DNA of 40,249 nt, from assembly GCA_958430865.1 (NCBI GenBank), contig CAUDNR010004171.1:5346-45594 (forward strand), written 5' to 3'. The translations under genes and the position numbers were made by a program. Positions 11,897-21,960 of this stretch are shown piece after piece (the stretch's first letter is position 1; every line of letters begins with the position of its first letter). Under the pieces are notes generated by a model, which saw only the letters and a program-made list of their open reading frames with translations, had not been told where the DNA came from and searched no databases. The DNA comes from Entrophospora sp. SA101 (lineage: Eukaryota > Glomeromycota > Glomeromycetes > Entrophosporales > Entrophosporaceae).

Positions 11897-12574
11897 CAGT
11901 CAAACCTCGTCGCAGCGGATTTGATGGGACCAGCCAAAAAAATCCGTTGTGACAAGAAATCCGCTATGGTGATGATCATGATTGACAAAAAATTTTTTTA
12001 AATATAGCATTTTGAAATTTTGATCTTTGGAGAAGGATAATAAATCCTGTTCGTTATATTGTCTAAAAACTTTCAGTCATTTATTTGGAAACTTGGGATT
12101 TTGTTATTTGCAAATATTTGAACATACAATGTATTTAATTATTTGTTACTCACAAGCATTTGATAAATTATTTTAGAAAATTAAAAAATATTGTTACTCG
12201 CAAGCATTCGATAAATTATTTTAGAAACTTGGAAAATTTTGTTACTTATAAACGTTTGAACAAATAATTGAAAATTTTTGTTACTTAATCAAATAATCCC
12301 GTTTATTGTAAATCTGTAAATTAAAACAAATTTTGTTGCTTATTTTAGTAATTCGGATAATTTATAAATTTCTATGTCACGTGAATCCGCTGTGGTAAGA
12401 TTAGTAGTCATATAGAAGGTTCCCAATCAAAAATCCGTTAACACTGTGACACGAATTTATTAATAAAATCTGCCGTGAAAAATATTTTTAATTAGTAAAA
12501 AAAGGGGACAAAATTTAAATCTGTTGTAACAAGAAATCTGCTGTGACGAAGTCCATTGTGACGAGGTTTGACTG
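11897..12574. mobile_element. pogo/Tc1-like non-autonomous element (CAGTCAAACCTCG ends), nested
   Basis: Begins CAGTCAAACCTCGTCGCAGC and ends with the complement of CAGTCAAACCTCGTCACAAT. TA lies on both sides (11895-11896, 12575-12576). CAGTCAAACCTCG is the kind of terminus known for pogo/Tigger-type elements. The interior repeats the motif AATCCGYTGTGACAAGAAAT in both orientations near both ends and has no transposase. It lies inside the 11728-12749 element. Confidence 0.8.
12141..12290. repeat. Imperfect ~50 bp tandem repeat inside the nested element
   Basis: Two close units and a third divergent one, each starting TTGTTACTYRCAAGCATT or similar and continuing GATAAATTATTTTAGAAA. Confidence 0.7.
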
Positions 12575-12892
12575 TAACTATGTAACTCTACAACAAATAT
12601 TTTTTGAGAAACTATTTTTATTACATTAAAACTAGAGACCTATTATATCAATTAATGAAGTTATTTTTTTAAAAGGTAGGACAGAAAGTGACTTTTTACT
12701 TTTAAAATCTGTGCAAGATTTAGGAGGTCTTTAAACTGAGCCAACTATATTGACAATTGGCCAACTTCAAACTTACCCATGTCTTTCCCTCGGCTCATCT
12801 TCTTGTTTTTCTCTTGTTGCTCTTTGTTACATTGTTTTTTATTTTTAAAAAAAATTATGCATTAAAAAAAAATTTTTTTAATATAGTGCAAG

Positions 12893-13816
12893 TCATTTAT
12901 GAGAAGTGGCATCAATGCTGCAATATTGTGTTTTACCTTTTGAATGATTTTGATTAACTAATTTTCTTTGCTCTTCTGCTAACTTGGTATTTTTATTATA
13001 ATAATTTCTTTCTACTTTGGCCTTGGATAGATGTTCTTTAAATCTTTTAAGCAAATCTTTAGCTTCTTCCTCTTGGTGAGCATTATAATGTAAACCATCT
13101 CTAAAATGTTGACAAGTATCACACAAGTCAGTCCTTGGACTCATAATTTGAATCTCTGGTGTCAATTGATGTCATAATTTTCTGAAAGCATCATATTTTA
13201 AAGTTTTCAAGTTACTATCTTCTTCTAGAACAGCCAGAAAATCTCTGTGCACAGATTTATAACTCATTTCAACTGGTAAAAATACAATTGATTGAGTTAT
13301 TCTATTGGCACTTCTTCCTGGACTTGGTAATCCGTGAACTTCTGCATAATTTTCTAGAAAATTCTTTACTACTTCTGCAACATTTTTATCAATAACCATT
13401 TTAGTTTTCCATTGAGGCATTCTTTGAGTATTACCATGAACTCTTGGTAAAAGACCATTGTTTATCAAATGATTTCTAATGTTTTCAAAATAAGTTCTAC
13501 CAATTCCTAACATATTAAGATGAGTTTCTTGACAAAGGAGTGTATTGTGATCCCAATGGTAGAAAGTTTTTTTATTAGACCTAGTTTTCTTTTTAAGGCA
13601 TCTACTAGTGCTTATTGATCCACCATCCATTGCTTTAAGTTGGGCCATTAAAAATATGTCTTGTTCAGACTTGAAAAGAGCTTGGAAGGATTCTCTTAAT
13701 TCTGCAAAATTTTCCTTAGGAATCCTGGAAGAACAACCACAATTACATCCTTTTTCTAAAAAATCAAATGCTTTTTGATATTCATTAGAACCATTATATT
13801 TACTATTACTTTTCAT
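12893..13816 (-). pseudogene. Truncated transposase, N-terminal and middle part
   Basis: The frame opens with an ATG at 13816 and reads through GCNCGCSSRIPKENF, HWDHNTLLCQETHLNMLGIG, NHLINNGLLPRVHGN, NFLENYAEVHGLPSPGR and KYDAFRKL. It is interrupted by a TGA (about 13169-13171, where related proteins have Trp) and resumes in the same frame with SPRTDLCDTCQHFRDG and a Lys/Glu-rich coiled segment, stopping before the catalytic core. I recognise the layout (helix-turn-helix-like region, HGLPxPGR, KPxTDLCxxC zinc motif) from a widespread, unnamed transposase family seen in fungi and animals. The C-terminal DDE portion is absent; the next 150 bp are A/T-rich DNA and the MITE. Dead copy. Confidence 0.7.
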
Positions 13817-14973
13817 ATATACACTTATTCCTATATATATAATTTTATGTTCACTTTGTAGGTTTTTAAAAATTGAGATGGAGAGAGAACCAAATATTTA
13901 AAAATCAATAATATTTTATTTTTATTAACAACAATTTAATAAAAATGGTTATATCTTTAATAATTATGTATTTTTCTTATTGAAAATGGTTTTCTCTGAT
14001 AAGAGGAATTACAAATGAAACCTGAAAAGGACATGAATGAGGAAATTTGGTTATACTTATTCAAAAATAATATCAAAATTCATATGTCAGGGAACTTGAG
14101 ATCTCTGCTATCTCCAAGATTGTCAAAAATTTGTCATTTTCATTCTTTGAAAGCAATTGTCGGGCTGAAAGATTTAATTTCGCCTTTTATGGGATAATAC
14201 ATTCATATTTGAGTTCTATGAGATAATAAATTTGCTTAATGGATAGAGATTTCACTAATTGCAGGTGAAAAGCATTTTGTTATCATATTATGTCAATATC
14301 TTTTCCTAGAGGGCTCCAAGTCAGATGAATGAAACAACAATATAAAAATAAGTAGAGTTCAGTTATAAGATAAATATCATTCTTTTTTTTCAAATATTGC
14401 CAATGATTTATTTCAAAGTGAGGTATTATTATTATAATAAAAACTTTATATGGAATTTTACTCACTATTGGTTTTATATATAGGAGTGTGAAAATATGAC
14501 TCTAAATTGTCTTGTTATTCTTAATGTTAATGATATCCAAACCGAAATTTGGAACCTCCATTTAGTAATACTCCTTTGGATATTCATCAAATTTATTAGA
14601 GATGGAAAGATGTATGTGATCACCAGCTTCAATCTCTGATTTTTTTCAGAGGGAATTTTCTTGTAACTTCTACCACATTATTGCATACTCATGTGAATCA
14701 CAAGATGAATAATCAATTTTTTTAATTTGTATTCACATTATAATGGTGATATATAATTTTTATTTCATGCAATAAGATAAGGTTTCTATATAATCGTGAT
14801 TGATGTGGCAAAAAAAGTTTTTTTTTTTGACACAGTATACATGTTAAAAAATCACTAAAATGATTTCTTAATCAGTAAATGTAGTTATTGTATGCCAAAG
14901 AGTATTACAAAGTTTATGTAAAGAATTTGTAACTAAAAACAGACACATAAGTGCCAAAACTTCTATCCTCTGA
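13817..14973. other. AT-rich intergenic stretch
   Basis: Only short stop-bounded frames (for example 14015-14197 +) with no recognisable content. No RNA gene or inverted-repeat element was found by eye. Confidence 0.4.
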
Positions 14974-16275
14974 CTATTTAATATATTTCTCCATTCTAGT
15001 CTTCTTAGTAACTGGTGAATCATCTACAGTAACCCGGTCCCTCAACAAACCCACAATTACCCCCATAACCTTTTTTAAATTCTGGAGAAGTCCTCTATCA
15101 TCCTTTAAAATATCTTCAGTGAGTGGAAGATGATAGTCTTCTTTCACACAGTAAATCTTTTCTGGTGTATACATGATGAAATGCCAATCCATAGCTAAGA
15201 TAGAGATTGTAAGCTATCATTAATTTTTTAATTATATCAAACTTTGTAAATTAATCTTCTTCATAACTTACCAGTATTAACAACACCATAGAAGTAGTCA
15301 AATTTATTATTAAAAGCTTCAGATGCTTTTCGTTTTCTCATTTTTGTGTGGTATAAGCTATCAAGTTGCATAATATTTTGCATATATCCATTGGTCAAAT
15401 CACTCTAATTTCCCTCAGTAATGCAAATAAGTTCTTCATCTAGGGTTTCAAAGACTTTTTTGATAGCATAGTCAACTCTACCTGTTGCTTCATCACCAGT
15501 GACTTCAAACTCAGGTTTCAGAGTGATTTTTTTTTTAGTGATTCTTTTAGCAATAATGAGACTTGCATGTAGTATTGTAGAAATGTACTCACAACACAAG
15601 GCTTCATTACTGCCTGTTTCTGAGCCTAAGTTGCCCATTTTACGTTTTTTATCAGTCATGCAATATTGTAAATCTTCATCATTGTCTTCAATTCTTTCCA
15701 TTTCTATAAAGTATATATACATCAGGAAATTAATTTAGCGTAAACTTGCATAAATCTTACAGTGCTGACATAAGTTTTACATTTTTTTATTATTAAACTT
15801 ACAATTGACATGTGTAAAATTTTTTTATATTTTCCGGATGTAGGTTAGCCCTTCCAAAAAAAACAAAAAAAAAAACAATAGGAAACTTGCCTGGTTTGAA
15901 TTCTGGGATCTTTCTTATGTCTTTACCATCAAATTCCAAATTTCTCCAGAACCTTTTCAAAATCTTTCAGAGTTCTATATGATGAGTATGGCTTCAATTT
16001 TTTCTCTTTGACTTCTTGGCAAAGTCTGCTAGTCTTGACGCAGGTCCCATCTTTAAACCAGCTTCCTTAAATTCTTGTTTGGTCATCTGGAGAAAATCAC
16101 GGCCAGTGATCTCTTCATTTGCAAGTATTTCAAAATGAGAATCATTAAGCTTCAGGTCCTCTTGCTCACGCAAAAATCCAATAAGTTCATTCGTATTATA
16201 CTTTCGAACTACAGCTGATTGTGTGGGAGTGGATTTTTCCTCACTTGTTGTAGAAGTAGAAGCTTGTGTGGACAT
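14974..16275 (-). pseudogene. SAM-domain plus PD-(D/E)XK nuclease-like protein, broken
   Basis: Three exons: 15891-16275, 15272-15703 and 14974-15194, phase-matched throughout. The first intron has an AG|GCAAGT donor, a typical GC-AG intron. Exon 1 starts at ATG with a Ser/Thr-rich head, then a SAM domain (YNTNELIGFLREQEDLKLND, then EEITGRDFLQMTKQEFKEAG). Exon 2 has CCEYISTILHASLIIAKRIT, GRVDYAIKKV and ELICITEG, the order expected for a D...ExK restriction-like nuclease fold. Exon 3 has WHFIMYTPEKIYC and KKVMGVIVGLLRDRV. Lesions: a frameshift near 16010, a one-base insertion near 15932, and TAG at 15405-15407; the ExK lysine is replaced by Asn (ITEGN). The architecture resembles an expanded SAM/crinkler-like family of Rhizophagus from memory. 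The nuclease role is inferred. Confidence 0.7.
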
Positions 16276-17013
16276 GATTTATACAATATGTGATAAAGTT
16301 TCTGGATTGTTTATAATAAAAAATTTTTTTTTGTATATATGTGAAAATTCAACTTTTATATAGTAATAGACATGTGATGTGTGACAAACCAGACACTGTT
16401 GCAGATCACAAAGAATGATCAACATAACGTATGTTATAGTGAAAGTTCTTGAAAAAGTTTGATTATAAAAGTGTGAGATAATTTTGATCTTGCTGATGAT
16501 CTGGACTTAGAGAGGCTACAGCTATATTCTAGTGAAGTTTCAGAAGCAACGGGCTCTGTATAACCACCTGCCTATTATACAAATGACTGTTGGATGGAAT
16601 GAGTGTCCATTATGCTCTGATTGTTACAATAAACCAAATTCATACATTTGTGAAAAAATTTCCAGAAATCCATTATTCTAGACTTTTGTAATATCTGAAT
16701 GAAACCAGAGAAAATGCCAACAACCATTTAAAAGGGCAATATTAATATAGAGAAATTATTGTTTTTAGTGATTCCACTTTTATTGTGTTTTTCTAGTAAA
16801 ATTATTCTTTATACAAATCATCAATAGTATTTTATGATATCAATACAAAGAGAGAATTCTTGGAAAAAGTGATTGGCATGAACAATTTAATTGTCATGAT
16901 CAAAAAAAAATCTATTAATTAGGCTGATATCCAAATATATATTGCTTGTAACCGATTTATAATTAGTTATAAGTAATTATTAAATGGTTATTGAATCTTA
17001 ACTAATTATTAAT
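16276..17013. other. AT-rich intergenic stretch
   Basis: No supported gene. A short peptide-like stretch near 16580-16680 (GWNECPLCSDCYNKPNSYIC, CxxC twice) may be a fragment of a mobile-element protein. The 5' flank of the SAM pseudogene lies at its left end. Confidence 0.3.
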
Positions 17014-17155
17014 GGATCTGTTGTACGTGAAAATGAAATTATGTGAATTCGCAATTCACATATGTGAAATTCAAATTTACATACATGAAATTCAAATTAG
17101 CCAATCAGAATTTCACCCCACTCCATAATATTTCAATTTCACATACAACAAATCT
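17014..17155. mobile_element. Small MITE-like inverted repeat (~140 bp)
   Basis: The left arm TGGATCTGTTGTACGTGAAA is mirrored by the right arm TAGATTTGTTGTATGTGAAA (read inverted). Between them are two tandem copies of a CATATGTGAAATTCAAATT-like unit (about 17058-17098). The target duplication is unclear. Confidence 0.55.
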
Positions 17156-17503
17156 AAACATTAATTGAATCATTTGATCAGATCTTAACTAAACCTTAAA
17201 TAATTAATAATTAGACTTCTGTCATATCATAGTTCCAACATTCTCACATGATGCTCTGTTATTATAAACCCCATACATATGTGAAATTTAAAAAAATAAA
17301 ATAACTTTATTGATGTTAATATGTATTTTTGCATTGCAAATATCCACACATGTTGTACAATATAGAGAACTAAGAAATAAGAAATAAGAATTCAATGATT
17401 CATTTTTATTTAATGATTTAATCAAGTAAAATACAAGAAAGATACAAGAATAATAATAGGTGATAATGCATCATTATGATGCTTTCTTTTTTTATGACAT
17501 TTA
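17156..17503. other. AT-rich intergenic stretch
   Basis: Nothing recognisable apart from short repeated words (AAGAAATAAGAAATAAGAA near 17372). Confidence 0.35.
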
Positions 17504-17865
17504 TTACTTTTCTTTCTTCTTGGTAAATTTCATAGGTATCCTTTCTTTTTTTAGATAAGCTTCCAGTGTTTGAGTATCATTTATTTTGAAAATGTAAGGA
17601 GCAATTTTTTCACCTTGTTCTTTCTTCAAAATACTTCTAATGGTGCTGTAATTTTTGGGTTCCATAGTAGATCTGATATAAATGAGTTTCATATCATTGT
17701 TTTTATATAGGGGAAATTCTATATGTATATCACTTAATATTAACAAATGGATCATTATAAAACTAAATGTGATGATAATAATAATAACTAAATTTTGAAC
17801 CCTGAAATTTTTGGTAATACCAATGTTCACTTTGTCTGGTTTTGTTGCAGCATGCCCCATATTAT
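17504..17865 (-). pseudogene. Unknown coding fragment, inverted duplicate 1
   Basis: A minus-strand open frame of about 120 codons from GHAATKPDKVNIGITKNF through LSDIHIEFPLYKNNDMKLIY, STIRSILKKEQGEKIAPYIF and NDTQTLEAYLKKERIPMKF to a Lys-rich end and TAA. It lacks a convincing ATG, since the open frame extends upstream only from a TTG. A diverged copy lies on the opposite strand at 21600-21960, so it is a duplicated coding sequence rather than chance. I do not recognise the family. The central stretch has several consecutive Ile codons that are missing from the other copy, so at least one copy is altered there. Confidence 0.5.
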
Positions 17866-18035
17866 TATTGCCGATTTTACAATTTATGAAATGACCAGGT
17901 AATATCACATGACCAAACAATTTTTATTGCATTTTTTATTGGAAATTTTTTTTCTCACAATTGGTGGTGTGGTGCGCTATTCAATGGTGGAAGCTCGAAA
18001 CGTGATATCACATGAGTTATTGGTCAATACTAATA

Positions 18036-18323
18036 CAGTGTGTTGCGAAAATAATTGCGCCATAAATTTTTTTTCTAAGAAAGTAAACAAAATCCAAAGC
18101 CACATTATAAAAATTATATCGAGGGTAGTAGAGAGATTTTCAATTATTACATGTAAAAATTTTGAACCATGTTATTATGTAGGTTATAGAGCAATGATTA
18201 AAAAACTTAAATTGGCAATATTATTTTGTATCGAGTTTTTTTTTTAATTCAATAAATGAATATCATGTGTATCAATTGAGTAATTCGATTTTTTGTGTGC
18301 GCAATTATTTTCGCAACACACTG
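18036..18323. mobile_element. MITE with CAGTGTGTTGCGAAAATAAT ends and TA flanks (288 bp)
   Basis: The first 25 bases (CAGTGTGTTGCGAAAATAAT then TGCGC) are perfectly mirrored at the right end. TA lies immediately outside both ends (18034-18035 and 18324-18325). Both termini look little mutated. The TA duplication indicates Tc1/mariner-type mobilisation (inference). A small open frame crossing the left end is not a gene. Confidence 0.85.
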
Positions 18324-18325
18324 TA

Positions 18326-18831
18326 CATAAAGGAAGATCCACCACATAAAGCCTCCAGAATCACTAATAACTATTTGTGAAATGACGAGTTTATAGTTTT
18401 TGACCAATTTCCAATCCTATGTCCGTTAGTTTAGGTTAGTAAATTTCCTTTTTATTTACCTTGTAAGTGGTTTTTTCTGGAGACAGTTAGATTTGTTGAT
18501 CAACCAACTGATATCAAATACCTCAATCCTTTGTTACAGTATGCCCCAAATATTTATATTAGAAAGTGTGAATTTTTCTATATATCTTATAATTATTATT
18601 ATTATGATTATAATCAAATTTACAGCAGATAAATCATGAAGATAAGCATGGAGCATGGGAATTTAATGAATGGATTGGCTATTGTTACAAGATAATTCTT
18701 TATAAGATAATTATTACATGATTCGTTAATATTTACATAAATAAAATAATAATAACAATACAATAATTTTTTTTTATGTAAAAATAATAATAAAATATGA
18801 TGATTAATTCAGAGATAAATGTAATGATTAA
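18326..18831. other. Intergenic stretch 3' of the TroA-like gene
   Basis: No coding or RNA feature is visible. It holds the likely 3' UTR of the leftward membrane protein gene. Confidence 0.4.
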
Positions 18832-20625
18832 TTATTTAACATCCTTAACATCACTAAGTTGAATTTCTGGTTCATCCTTCAATTCTACAAATCTTTCACG
18901 ATACTTTTTCCTGCCAAAAATAAACAACCAGATTGCAACACCAAATCCAGCCAAACCAGCAAGTATACTTACAGCTATAATTATAGCATTCTTTGGATTC
19001 TTATTATCATCGTTATCATTATCATCACCATTGTCAGTACTATCATCACCTAAAAATTCTTTGCTTGTACATTTACCAAAATCACTTATTGGTAGAGTTG
19101 AAGCATTTTCTAAATCTGTAGTACAATTCTCCTTTGTGATCACATTTCCACTAACAGAATCAAAAAATCTTTCCAACCATGTGATCTTATAATTTGGTTG
19201 ATAAGTTGGATACTGCACGGCTATTAAATCTTGTATGGCAATGTCAGGTCTAGATGAAGAACGTTCATTCCAATCGCTAAAACCTAAAGCATTTTTAGTT
19301 TTAGAAGTACGAAATACTAATTTATTTTTTATAAAGTATGGAGGAGGGTTTTCTTTGTCATTTGGATTCATATTATAATAGCCAAATAATTTACTCCAAT
19401 ACTCATATTTATCGTTGGGATACACAAGCTTTGTTTGGTCAATTACAATATGTGCAGATGCAATCATTTTTTGAAAATCTTGTATAGAACTTGTAGCGGA
19501 TGTTTTTGTAATATCCAATGTAGTTGCACCTAAAATATTTATAGCATATATTTACTTTTAACGTATATATTTTTAAAAATTAAAATAAATAAAATAAAAT
19601 AATTAAATATAAACCTGCGTCAATTGTTAAATTTGTATAATAGTTATTTAAATTAACACTATACTGATTTGTGTCATTATTATAAGCCACCCAAGCAATT
19701 TGTTTCTTTTTGTCGTTTGGAATGTTTGCAAGATTATTTTTATTACAAGTGTAAATGATTTTTAACGCATTTAAAGAATTCAAAGCAGTTTTTTCAAGAT
19801 TATAGAATGAAGAAATAAATTTGATCCATTCTGATTTCTAATTAGAAATTAGAGCATTAGAATTAGAATTTCTTGTGAAAAGAAGAAAATTTTTTTATTA
19901 TTAATGATAAAGACTCACTCTTATTGGTGATAAATCATCATCTATTGAAACAGAAACATCTTTTCCTGAATTTAAAGAGGTTCCATCAGTAAATACAACG
20001 TCTACATTTGTTATATTTAGGCCAAATGATTCTATCGAGTTATTTTTTTGTAGACATGGAGAAACAATAGTTGTGCTATTTGTAACATATTTTAATGTTG
20101 ATTGAACTCCTAAAATCTAAAATAATATATTTATTTATTATATATGTTTATATTTTTATAAATAATGAGAATATCAAGAAGTTCTCACCTCTAAAAATGA
20201 AACAGTAGAGTTTTCTAAACCAGCAACATTTTTAACTGGTATTTGAATAAAAGCTTTAGCAGTATTTGGTATATTAGTATTGTTTGGTTTTGCGCTTGAA
20301 CAATATAACACGTAAACTTCCTTAGTTTTTAAATTGGTTACAATTTTATAAGTATTATGATATTCTAGAGTGAAACCAAAATCAAGACCTTGTTCTATAC
20401 ATAAATGAAATAGAATATAATTAAAAACTGGTGAAATAAACGAGTAATAATAATAATTATTATTATTATGAGAGGCTAACCAGCTGCTGGTATTTTATCA
20501 GGAAAATAGTCAATTTGGTCATCACCAGTTAAACAATCAGACGTTACTGTTCTCACCATGAGAATGCATATTAATGAAAATATTAATACGTAACAACATG
20601 AAGGTTTGAATGTAATTTTCTTCAT
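18832..20625 (-). CDS. TroA-like (periplasmic metal-receptor-fold-like) type I membrane protein
   Basis: Five exons: 20481-20625, 20189-20394, 19919-20116, 19615-19837, 18832-19529. All have GT-AG borders and consistent phases, giving 489 residues. An N-terminal signal peptide (hydrophobic CCYVLIFSLICILMV, likely cut near residue 29) leads to an extracytoplasmic domain with EYHNTYKIVTNLKTKEVYVL and YCSSAKPN, IQIPVKNVAGLENSTVSFLE, ILGVQSTLKYV, QIAWVAYNND, and SSRPDIAIQDLIAVQYPTYQ. An Asp/Asn-rich stalk follows, then one membrane helix (about 438-461) and a short basic-acidic cytoplasmic tail. The motif order matches fungal proteins annotated, as I remember, as TroA-like or ABC-type iron-receptor-like. 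The ligand is unknown. The start is the ATG directly before the signal peptide. No disruption seen. Confidence 0.85.
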
Positions 20626-21299
20626 GACTCATAAAATTTTATTTATCATTAATAAAATTTTAAAAGCCTCGGTTAAAAATAAATGAAACCTTGTTTGTTA
20701 CAAATCACACCCATGTACACAAAATGATAAATTAAATCTCATCAGTTGAGATGATTTCCCTCTTTTGACAACAATTATAGAATTTGCCAAAACAAATTTG
20801 ATATAGTGTAGGACATCTGTAACGGTCAATGATTATCACATAACTTTAAAAGCTTATAACTTCTTATTAAAAAAGAAAAGAAAAAAGTAAACCGATAGAA
20901 TTAAAGCTAAAGATATAAGCTTCATTTGCATCATTTTATTAAAAAAGTTTTGAGTTATAAGGCTTCAAAGTTAGGCCATTTTATATGTGTATATTAAACA
21001 TCTAAATTGTAAAATTCCGGAATGATCTTCCTAAAAGGTTGATGATCGGTTTAAAACTTTAAATTTCGGACTGTGACATTTATATATAGATGACTTGAAC
21101 CATTATCAAATTTAAATGTTGCAAATTTGGTGAAGGCGAAATACGCACTATTAATATCAATTAAATAATTGGTCAGCTTCAAAATACTATATAAAACAAA
21201 AATTCCAAATCTTTACATTTCGTGTAACGAATATTTTTTAACTTCTTTTTTAAGCTAATGCGAAATCGCGCTGTAGAAAGCACTTACCCCAGGTAGGAC
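20626..21299. other. Upstream region of the TroA-like gene
   Basis: No gene. It presumably contains the promoter of the leftward gene. A/T-rich with no clear motif that I would name. Confidence 0.4.
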
Positions 21300-21306
21300 A
21301 TTTTGA

Positions 21307-21548
21307 TCACATGTATGACAACCATTTGCCTTTTTTAGGTGTCAACGAAAATTTTACTCTTGAAAATATATTATGATCTCTTGAAAATTCTTGGATACAA
21401 TTTGCATTGCCCATCCCTTGACCAAACAAACCTATTTGATTTTGAGTGTAATAAATACTTTCCAACTCTAACTTATTTGACAAATCATAAACAAACAACA
21501 CATCTTGTCAAGGGGAAATCCAAAGAACAAAACTCAAGGACTCTTTGA
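21307..21548 (+). other. Degenerate C2H2-finger-like fragment
   Basis: A plus-strand frame (21339-21548) includes FECNKYFPTLTYLTNHKQTTH, which has the spacing of a C2H2 zinc finger but with Tyr where the second Cys should be. It may be the broken head of a transposon protein. It lies just upstream of inverted duplicate 2. Low support. Confidence 0.2.
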
Positions 21549-21599
21549 CGATGTCTCTCAACAAAAAGTGACCTCTTGCTTGACAAAATGTATTTAAGG

Positions 21600-21960
21600 G
21601 ATGTATATGGGACATGCTGCAACAAAACCAGACAAAGTGAACATTGGTATTACCAAGGATTCCAGGGATCAAAATTTAGTCATTTGTAATCAACAGTTTT
21701 ATAATATCCCGTTTGTTATCTTAAGTGATATATAGAACTATCCCTATATAAAAACAGTTAATATGAAGCTAATTTACATCAGATCTACTATGGAACCAAT
21801 AATTATAGTACTATCAGAAGTATTTTGAAAAAGGAACAAGGTGAGAAAATCGCTCCTTATATTTTTAAAATAAATGATACTCAGACACTGGTAGCTTACC
21901 TAAGGAGAGAGAAGATCGTTTATGAAATTTACCAAGAAGAAAGAAAAATCATAAACATTA
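21600..21960 (+). pseudogene. Unknown coding fragment, inverted duplicate 2
   Basis: Homologous to the minus-strand fragment at 17504-17865. It shares GHAATKPDKVNIGITK, VILSDI, NMKLIYIRSTMEP, then after a frameshift SILKKEQGEKIAPYIF-type and KINDTQTLVAYLRREKI-type sequence. An in-frame TAG follows LSDI and the frame changes near 21800, so this copy is broken. The two lie in opposite orientation on either side of the TroA-like gene. Function unknown. Confidence 0.5.

Larger units (their letters stand above)
11728..12749. mobile_element. Outer MITE with 26 bp TIRs, interrupted by a second element
   Basis: The left end contains GTTGGCTCAGTTTAAAGGCC (11731 on). The right end, read inverted, contains GTTGGCTCAGTTTAAAGACC (12723-12749). 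TIRs are about 26 bp with two or three mismatches and lie in a TA context. Without the inner 678 bp insert the element would be about 345 bp. Confidence 0.65.

Noticed and set aside
17909..18247. 112-codon plus-strand frame
   Set aside because: It runs across the left end of a TA-flanked MITE and has no recognisable domain.
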